Shown piece by piece: positions 55,910 through 64,000 of a stretch of DNA of 64,000 nt. The notes under the pieces were generated by a model. That model saw nothing but the letters and a program-made list of their open reading frames with translations. It was not told the DNA's origin and ran no database searches. The position numbers were made by a program, and so were the translations under genes. This DNA comes from Lactuca virosa (Eukaryota > Streptophyta > Magnoliopsida > Asterales > Asteraceae): the NCBI GenBank assembly GCA_928212115.1, contig CAKMRJ010005634.1:177380791-177444790 (forward strand), read 5' to 3'. Each line of letters begins with the position of its first letter. Position 1 is the first letter of the stretch.

Positions 55910-57614
55910 TGTAACATCCCAAAAATCAAGGTAAAATTTTCATTTTCAAAACCCAACCAAAAACCATAATTGCTTACAAAACATTGTTCCCAAAAGTAAT
56001 AATCACAAATCAAAGTATCCCAAAATCCCATATCATAAAACCAGAAGGATGTGCACTATCACACATTTGATTTCCCATGATCATTTGAAGTACTTGAAAC
56101 ATAAAACATAAATCGTAAGAAAAATCTTAGCGAGTTCCCGCAAAGTACCACACACAACCAATACAGATAACAACATGTATATATGAGCCTTCATCCTGAC
56201 TGAACCGTTGCGCATGGCCTACAACCTATCTGGACAGCTCTTCGGGCCTTTGGCCTGACTGGACCGCCTCACAGGCCTTCAGTCTATCCAGACCGCCCCG
56301 AGTATCTTGACCTTCAGAACAAAATAGGACCACCTCAACCCAACAAACCATAACATGTCGACATATACAATAACAATCAATAACCAACAACATATGTAAT
56401 CATACATATATAAAAATATAAAGCATACTCAGTAAACACATGTAATCATACAGATCTACCAATCTAACGCATACTCGGCATAACATTAATCCAATATACC
56501 AATATACCAAATCCAGTAGGTCGTCATTTGTGCCTTTGACCTACAAGTACAATGTGGAAAACTCACCTCACAGTCCGAAAAGATAGCTGATAGATCACAG
56601 TTCCAACTGCTGACTCTACAAGCCACCTATACAACAAACAATGACCTAGTCTTAAAATTCTGATCAAAATACCCCAAATACCCTAGGTTAAACTTGGTCA
56701 AAATCATGGTCAAAATTAAAGGTCAAAAGTCAAAGAAGTTAACTTCAGACTGAGTATGCCCAACGTACGCAGCATGTACGCATAGCGTACTCACCCTTCC
56801 TGAAACGGGACTCCAAAGGAGTACGTGCAGCGTACTCAGAAGTACGCCCAACATATTCGGCCAGAAAGAAAACTTCCCATTAGGTACTTATTCTCTTAAT
56901 TCATGTAAATCCTAGATCTAGTCCCAAATAGCATTCGAAATCATAAAGTTTCCAACTTTATGATCTTGCATGGCTATTAAGTGTCCAACACCAAAACACT
57001 AACTCATCACAATGTTCAATGCCACTAAAAAGCATGCATGGAGTGATATGAACGATCAAGATCCCATTTGTATCACTCTAGACACCATAAAACGTCCAAA
57101 AGGACAGCTTATTTAGTCTAAAGTAGTCCATACTCACTTAGACCAAGAATATGGGATGAAAAAGCACAAAACTTCATATCTAGCAATATCTAATGAGATA
57201 ATCAACAAGCTTAGTACTTTATACCTTCTGGAGGTTGCTCAAGGAGTGTAAAGCTCAGATCTCAAAGCTTGGAGTTCCTTCTTTGCTTCCCAATGGCTTC
57301 TTTCCTTCCACAATGGACTCCAAACACCAAAAATGAGCTCAAAACACCACCAATGGAGATTAAGGATTGAAAGGGACGAAGTGGGCAATGGATGCTGATG
57401 ACGGGAATAGGTCTTGGGAGTTAATGATGCTTAAATAAGGCTCAAACAGTAAAAATTCGGCTTTGAGTTTCTGCCACGTACGCCCATCGTACATGAGTGT
57501 ACACCTAACTTACTTAAAAAATGTGTCCCACACATAAGGAGGCCATGGACCAAAATGCAGAAACATATTATTTCTAGGGTCAAAAATGAAAATTACCTGA
57601 GAATTAATGTTACA
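55910..57614 (-). repeat. E 3' LTR
   Basis: 1705 bp, TGTAACATCCC...AATGTTACA, with the minus-strand polypurine tract AAGTGGGAGAGAAT at 57615-57628. It carries tandem GGACCGCCTC/GGCCTTC units at 56190-56335, TGGTCAAA-type W-boxes at 56690-56745 and GTACGC sites at 56765-56860 and near 57480. Confidence 0.9.
56762..56860 (-). promoter_or_regulatory. GTACGC-type sites in E 3' LTR
   Basis: Sites near GTACGCAGCATGTACGC, GTACGCATAGCGTAC, GTACGTGCAGCGTAC and GTACGCCCAACATA match the family pattern; several CG steps have changed to TG or CA. Confidence 0.4.
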
Positions 57615-57631
57615 ATTCTCTCCCACTTGAA

Positions 57632-58735
57632 TCAAACTTCATCCTCGAAGTCCAGTGCTGCAAAAAACTCAAGGTAGTGCTCTCGCATCTCTTCCTCTGG
57701 TTCCCAAGTTCGTTCGAAACCCTTCTGATGTTGCCACTGGACCTTGACCAAAGATACCAGCTTGTTGCGCAAGGCCTTCGTCTTCCTAATGAAAAGCGTC
57801 ACTGCTCTGTGAACATAGTTCAGGCGATCATTGACCTGAATATCATCTAAAGAAACCACTTCCGAATCATCATCCATATACCTCCGAAGTCGAGAAACAT
57901 GGAAAGTGTTGTGAATCTGACTAAGCTCCTTAGGCAAATCTAAATGATATGCTACCATATGACCCTGTAACCGACCTGTCCCCAACAGACTGGGGTACGA
58001 CACTTCCTCCCATAAAGAAGCTCAAATGGCGGCGCATCGATACTGGAGTGGTAGCTGTTTTTGTAAGAGATCTCAGCCAAAGGAAGGTAGGTATCCTAAC
58101 TCCCACCAAAATCTATGACACACGCTCTCAACATATCCTTATGTGTTTGAATGTTCCTCTCGCTCTGGTCGTCGGTCTGCGGATGATAAGCAGTGCTAAA
58201 ATTCAATCTCATGCCCAGTTCCTCGTAGAACCTCTGCCAAAATCAAGAAGTGAACCGAACATCTTGATCAGATACAATAGAAAATGGAACACCGTGCCGA
58301 GAAACGATCTCGTGAACATAAACATCGACCGAATTCACGGCCGAAGAGTTATCCCGAATAGCTAGAAAGTGAGCAGTCTTCGTCAGACGATCCACTATAA
58401 CCCAAATCGCATCAAACCCCTTATCCGTCCGAGGTAACTTGTTGATAAAATTCATGGTGATTTGTTCCCATTTCCACATGGGAACCTCCAAAGGCTGAAG
58501 CTTGCCAAGCGGCCTCTGGTGCTTGGCCTTGACCATCTGACAGGTCAAGCACTTCTCTACATACCAGGTTATCCCCCTCTTCATACACGACCACCAATAA
58601 CTAAGTCGCAAATCCCGATACATCTTGGTGGCTCCATGGTGTATCAAAAATCTTGAATTATATGCCTCCTCCACCACATTCTGTCTGATCCTACCCAAAT
58701 TCGACCACACTGGGTTAATAATCCATAAAAATTGG
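57632..58735 (-). pseudogene. pol: E integrase and chromodomain
   Basis: The zinc domain HHGATKMYRDLRLSYWWSCMKR...CLTCQMVKA and core start [40 protein letters not shown] run from 58710 to about 58245. The catalytic middle is frame-broken. 58003-57632 is open with LPKELSQIHNTFHVSRLRRY and a chromodomain (ALRNKLVSLVKVQWQHQKG, RTWEPEEEMREHY). Confidence 0.85.
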
Positions 58736-59604
58736 TAGAAAATCTATCAATCTCACCCTTGATTTGATCATGTTTCTAATTCTTCTTCTTGAGTCCCTCA
58801 GCCTGTGCCTCTCTAATCAGATCTAGAAGCAGTGAATCGATAGATATCCTCATGCATAAGCTCCCAACTAAAGAACTAGCCACCTTGCGACTCAAAGCAT
58901 CAGCAACCACATTCGCTTTCCCCGGGTGGTACATAATCTTGCAGTCTTAATCCTTGACCACATCAAGCCACCTGAGTTGTCTCATGTTCAGATTCGGTTG
59001 ATCCATGAGATACCTCGGACTCTTGTGATCCGTGTAGATGGTACATTGGACCCCTTACATATAGTGCCACCAAATCTTGAGGGAAAACACCACCGCCCCC
59101 TAACTCCAGATCATGCATCGGATACCGAACCGAATGCGGCTTCAGCTTCCTAGAAGCATAAGCAATAAATCTCCCTCTTTGCCTAAGTACTGCCTCCAAA
59201 CCAGTGATGGATGCATCACAAAACACAACAAAATCCTTAATTCCCTTAGGGAGAGTCAACATTGGGGCCTCACATAACTTCTGTATTAGTGTCTCGATTG
59301 CAGCTTGCTACTCATGCCCCTAGCAAAAATCCACCCCCTTCCTCTTGAGATGAGTGAGGGGTATAACAACCTTGGATAAATCCTGAATAAACCTCCGATA
59401 ATACCCGGCTAAACCCAAAAAAAAATCGGATCTCCGAGGGAGACTTCGGGACCTCCCACTGCATAACAGCCTCAATCTTGGTCGGGTTGACCAAAATCCC
59501 GTTCCGGTTAACGAGGCGTCCCAAGAACGTGACCTCCCATAACCAAACTAACACTTTGAGAACTTGACATACAATCGTTCTCACCTCAAAACTCGTAGAA
59601 GCTC
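58736..59604 (-). pseudogene. pol: E RNase H and connection
   Basis: Connection residues TFLGRLVNRNGILVNPTKIEAVMQWEVPKS (about 59545-59455) and RNase H DFVVFCDASITGLEAVLRQRGRFIAYASRKLKPHSVRYPMHDLE (59230-59100) are followed by a frameshift and the tail YHPGKANVVADALSRK-like sequence near 58935-58890. Confidence 0.8.
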
Positions 59605-60267
59605 TCAAAGGTGCTCCTCTTGCTGCTCCATGGTATTGGAATATACCAGGATATCATCAATAAATACAATGACTGACCGATCGAGCATCAGCCTGCATGC
59701 CCGATTCATCAAATCCATAAATTCTACAAGCGCATTGGTGAGCCCAATTGGCATCACCACGAACTCGTAATGACCATAATGAGTCTGAAATGTTGTCTTC
59801 TCCACATCCTCGTCTCTAAACCCCATCTGATGATACCATGACCTCAAATCGATCTTGGAGAACCTAGATGCACCTTGCAGCTGATCGAAAAGATCATCAA
59901 TACGTGGAAGTGGGTAACGGTTCTTCACTGTCAACTTGTTCAACCCCCGATAATCAATACACATGCGGTGCAAACGATCCTTATTCTTCACAAATAGAAT
60001 CGGTGCTCCCCGAGGAGAACTACTAGGTATGATAAAATGCTTGCCCAAAAGCTTCTAAAGCTGAGAGGACAACTCCTGCATCTCTGGTGATGCTAATCTA
60101 TACGCCGCCTTAGCAATCGGGGCCGCATCGGGAACCAAATCAATCCGGAAATAAACCTGCCTCTTAGGAGGCACACCGGGTAACTGCTCTGGAAAAACAT
60201 TTGGGACTTCCCCGACTTCGGGCACATCTGAAACCAAAAACTCTTTCCCGAACCGAGTGTCAACCAC
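59605..60267 (-). pseudogene. pol: E reverse transcriptase
   Basis: From 60267 the minus strand gives VFPEQLPGVPPKRQVYFRIDLVPDAAP; after a stop at about 60055, RT continues with [56 protein letters not shown] and [13 protein letters not shown]. Motifs are close to consensus and the frame is open for 147 residues. Confidence 0.88.
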
Positions 60268-60336
60268 ATACGCGAGGTAATCTATACACCTATGCTATAA
60301 ATACTATCAAGCCCTGGAAGTAGAATAAATGGTTGA

Positions 60337-60870
60337 TCAAACTCTGGTACCCTTTACATAAATAATCAGTTTTCCCCCACTTGGGGTTCGAACTACTACC
60401 TGCTGACCCTCATAATCAATCATCGCACTAAACCTTCTCAACCAGTCCATCTCTACTATCACACACATATCCCCCATGGGGATAGGGATCAGGTCAATCG
60501 GGTAAGACACCCTAAAATTCAGCAAGAAACAACCACGAAAAACGCTCGATTCCAAAACCCCATGTTCGTTGGCGATAGAAAACCGCAAATGACACTCCCA
60601 CTCTCCAAGATTCATATGAAAACTCCTACTAAAAGACTGAGACACAAAATACCGAGTCACACCCGAGTCAAAAAGCACAAGAGCAGGAAATGAGTTCACT
60701 AAGAAGGTACCTAGCAGAATCATAAACATAAGCACACCATAAAATAATTGACAGAATAATAAATGAAAACATTCCATTAACGACGTCCGGTGCTGCCCTA
60801 ACCTCCTCCGTTGTGAGCTGGAAAGCATGACCTCGAGCCCCAGGGGGCTCCGCCCTACCCTGGCGTCCAT
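60337..60870 (-). pseudogene. pol: E aspartic protease
   Basis: ALVLFDSGVTRYFVSQSFSRSF is the retropepsin box (DSG), followed by SYPIDLIPIPMGDMCVIVEMDWL, the usual chromovirus protease C-terminal segment. The start is replaced by an out-of-frame hydrophobic stretch near 60750, suggesting an indel. Confidence 0.8.
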
Positions 60871-61945
60871 CTGTGATCCTCAGAGTAGTCGGGGACCCAT
60901 CTTGCACCGTCCTGGAAACAAGCAAAGGATATTAGGCCTTTACATGGCCCACCTGATCACAATGGTAACAAAATCTTGGTGCTTGGTACTAGGGCCTGCT
61001 GGCGACAATCCCACGCACATTGCCCCTCCTTACCATATTTGTGGCATCCAGAAGAAGAAGATCGACAAAGACCCTCATGAACCTTGTTGCATTTGCCACA
61101 AGTGCGACCCCTATACCCTCCTGATCGTGAATCAGCGGGCTTGAACCGCTTCGATGCAGGCTGAGACTGAACCGGAGCCTGTCTTTGCTCCCTCGTCTGT
61201 GTCTCTATCTCAATCTCTTGCCTTATTGCAGCATCCTAAAGCTCAGCGAGAGTATTGTATCGTTGGATAGACATAAACTGTCGGATATCCGTCTTGAGCA
61301 TGCTCAAGTACCGAGTCATCTGGTATGCTCCGTAGCAGCAAACTCAAGGCAGAAAAGATCCCTCTTCGTGAACATCTTGGTGATCTCTGTCACCGTCTCA
61401 GTTGTCTGCCTCAAGTACAAGTACTCCTGATCCAACCTCACACTCTCCACTAGGGGAACATACCTTGTGCGAAACATCTTTGAGAACTTCTCCCAGGTTA
61501 CAGCATTCCTCTGCTCAGGAGTGTAGGAACCGGTCACCAGGTTCCACCAATCCTTCACGCCCAGTCGAAGAAGGTTCAGGGAACACTTGACCTTCTGGTC
61601 ATCCGGGCACGGACATGTGAAGAAACAATCCTCCACATCAGATAACCACCTTATCGCTACAATCGAGTCCCTGGCCCTGTCAAACTCCAGGCTGCTTCAT
61701 GTTGCTAAAGTCTCGATACTTGAATGATCGCCCCTCCCCCCTGAATCCCCACAGCAGCAGCAACCTCACTCACAACGGCGTACCGCTCATCAAACAACTC
61801 GATCATAATTGTCTTGATAGACCAAAAGACCTCGAGGATAGCACCCTGGACAACAACATCGCAATCAACTAATAGATGTCATCATCTGTCAGTCATGGCC
61901 TATCCTGGCCACCAACACCCGAACAAGATCCTGTCATGAACACCA
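60871..61945 (-). pseudogene. gag: E gag
   Basis: The gag core is readable at 61636-61316 (CPDDQKVKCSLNLLRLGVKDWWN, TWEKFSKMFRTRYVP and RLDQEYLYLRQTTETVTE). A zinc knuckle region with degraded spacing is present at about 61110-61010 (CGKCNKVHEG, CHKYGKEGQ). The likely start near 61945 is followed by several stops. It is not functional. Confidence 0.78.
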
Positions 61946-62788
61946 TACTTAAAATGAACCAAAATACATCAGAAAATGCCACAATTCATATTATACAATC
62001 ATCACAGAGAGGCTAAAGCCTAGGGGTTTATGAATTCCTTGTTACGCGTATGGGTCCTATGCTTTTAGTAGTACGGGACCATACTACTTTTCACACCTAC
62101 CCGTATTTGTCTCAATGGATCATCACAAACTACCCGAAAACAATCCACAACTAGGATACTCATACATCCTATTCTCATTCTCTCGAGAGTGGCTAATAAC
62201 TCCTCATCTAGCCAGTTGCTCACATACTCACTTATGAAACTTCCACCAACCCTGTAGCCACTCGTGCGTGCTAATCATACATAATGTTGGATCCCATAAA
62301 AAGTCAAATACTTGATTCTACCCTAAAACCACAACCAAACTAGGAACAGGAAATAAGGATAAACCAAAGATTCTCAGGCTATAGAGTCTTAGTTATGTAC
62401 AACTATGATGCACACACTAAGCAACTATAGTATTGATGTCAATTTCATCTAGCATGCAAGAAGTCCTCCTAGGCTATCAAGCATCATAAAACAGGCAATT
62501 CTATCACGCAATTCCTAAAAGATCCCTAGCCTATCACTAGCATGTAGTTCTACCATAAACATCATATCATAAAGCAGTGTGGGTATCTCGGGGTATACTT
62601 TCTTTCTCCGGATGATCGTACACATCTCATCCTTCTTGTCATCCTTGAAACAATTTTCTTTTTTTGAAACACATTTTAAAAAAAAAAATTAAGTACAATT
62701 TTTATTTTTTTGAAATTTGTTTTGAAAACTTTTACAGATCCATAGTTTGAGTCTGGATTCACATGAATGCTCATCCAATACTCTCAAA
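61946..62788 (-). other. E leader
   Basis: AT-rich untranslated sequence between the primer-binding site and gag. No ORF of interest and no clear repeat. Confidence 0.65.
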
Positions 62789-62808
62789 CCAGGGTTATGA
62801 TACCAACT
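62789..62808 (-). other. E primer-binding site, mutated
   Basis: Minus strand AGTTGGTATCATAACCCTGG follows the LTR. Two of the first 13 primer-complementary bases (TGGTATCAGAGCC expected) differ, which should weaken priming. Confidence 0.75.
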
Positions 62809-64000
62809 TGTATCATCCCAAAAATCAAGGTAAAATTTTCATTTTTAAAACCCAACCAAAAACCATAATTGTTTACAAAACATTGTTCCTAAAAGTAATA
62901 ATCGTAAATTAGAGTATCTCAAAATCCAATATCATAAAACCAAAAGGATGTGCACGATCACGACTTTTCTTTCCCACGATCATATGAAGTACCTAAAACA
63001 TAAAACTTAAACCGTAAACCAAAGCTTAGTGAGTTCCCCCAAAGTACCACACACAACCAATACAGATAACAACATGCATATGTGAGCCTTCAGTTTGACT
63101 GGACCGTCGTACAAGGCCTACACCCTATATGGACCGCTCTTCGGGCCTGTGGCCTGGCTTGACCGCCTCGCATGCCTTCAGTCTATCCGGACCGCCTCGA
63201 GTATCTTGGAATTCAGCACAAAGCAGGACCGCCTCAACCCAACAAACCATAACATGTAGACATGTACAATAACAATCAATAACCAACAACACATGTAATC
63301 ATACAGATCTACCAATCTAAAGCATACTCAGTGAACATAGGTAATCATACAAAACTACCAATCTAACGCGTACTAAGCATAACATCAATCCAATATACCA
63401 TGATGCAAAATCCAGTGGGCCGGCATTGGTGATTTCTACCCATGAGTACAGTGAGGAAAACTCACCTCACAGTCCAAAAAGATAGCGGATAGATCACAAC
63501 TCCAACTGCTGACTCTACAAGTCACCTATACAATAAATAATGACCTAGTCTCAACTATTGTTTAAAATACCCAAAATACCCCTAGGTCAAACTTGGTCAA
63601 AGTTAAAGGTCAAAAGTCAAAGAAGTCAACTTCATATTGAGTACGCCCAGCGTACTCAGCAGGTACAGATGGCGTACTCACCCTTCCAAAAAACGAGACT
63701 CCAAAGGAGTACGCGCAACGTAATCAGATGTACGCCCAATGTACTCACCCAAAAAGTAAACTTCCCATTAAGTTCTTATTCTCTTAATTCCTTTCGTCCA
63801 AAGCCCAGAGCTAGTCCTAAATAATGTCCTAAATCATAAAGTTTCCAACTTTATGATCTTGCATGGCTATAAAGTGCCCAACACCAAAACCCTAACCTAT
63901 CACAATGTTCAAAGCCACCAAAAACCATGCATGGAGTGATATGAATGATCAAGATCCCATTTTTATCACTCTAGACACTCTAAAACATCCAAAAGGACAA
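62809..64000 (-). repeat. E 5' LTR (cut by window end)
   Basis: It begins TGTATCATCCC and follows the 3' LTR over its whole visible length, including the GGACCGCCTC tandem block (63085-63235), W-box complements (63585-63635) and GTACGC sites (63640-63745). Confidence 0.88.

Larger units (their letters stand above)
55910..64000 (-). mobile_element. E: Tekay-like chromovirus, truncated by window end
   Basis: The 3' LTR is 55910-57614 and the 5' LTR starts at 62809 and leaves the window. The internal region of 5.2 kb on the minus strand has primer-binding site, gag, protease, RT, RNase H, integrase and chromodomain in canonical order, with many stops and frameshifts. LTRs differ by about 8% over the first 300 bases by eye. 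ATTAA precedes the left LTR as half of a TSD. Structure and protein motifs match element A, so both are chromoviruses of one clade but not the same family. Confidence 0.88.

Overview
The window is a gene-poor stretch of a plant nuclear genome built almost entirely of LTR retrotransposons. Ty1-copia and Ty3-gypsy coding remnants, tRNA-iMet primer-binding sites, LTRs of 0.3-2.3 kb and 5-bp target-site duplications (TSDs) show this directly. From memory of repeat families, the gag and LTR types look like Asteraceae (lettuce-like); that is an inference. I found no intact host gene, no tRNA or rRNA and no CRISPR.

The left 52 kb resolves into one nest six insertions deep. (0) An old copia element, X, is present as its pol end (1-1272) and the first bases of its 3' LTR (1273-1286, resuming at 51858). 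(1) A solo gypsy LTR, V (1287-51852, TSD ATAAT), sits in that LTR. (2) A solo LTR, W (1487-50268, minus strand, probably Athila-like), sits in V. (3) W carries A, a Tekay-like chromovirus (1547-41587, TSD TCACT, plus), and D, a decayed copia (41873-49258, TSD TTAAC, minus). (4) A carries Copia-1, a 12.7-kb SIRE-like element in its 5' LTR (3101-15781, TSD TGTTG), and B, a Tat-lineage gypsy element in its internal region (16107-36212, TSD CCTAC, minus). (5) B carries S, a solo LTR (22283-24624, TSD AGTTA), and C, a young copia (27044-34770, TSD CATTT, minus). LTR divergence judged by eye fits the order: C and D about 1%, Copia-1 about 4%, B roughly 8-10%, A more.

The right 12 kb holds an AT-rich zone with no recognised gene (about 51.9-53.4 kb), a 1.15-kb diverged inverted repeat (53395-54545), and a second stack, all minus strand: LTR fragment X2, LTR Y inside it, and E, a chromodomain gypsy element whose 5' LTR runs off the window.

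The most interesting signals are: perfect or near-perfect hairpins with paired (covarying) changes in the leaders of C and its apparently non-autonomous relative D; a nuclear-looking coiled-coil ORF with its own TATA box downstream of pol in Copia-1; an intron-containing gene antisense to B; a strong excess of the palindrome AGGATCCT throughout B; families of CG-rich palindromes, some with a shared CACGAC(C)GTG core, in several different LTRs; and W-box clusters in the chromovirus-type LTRs.
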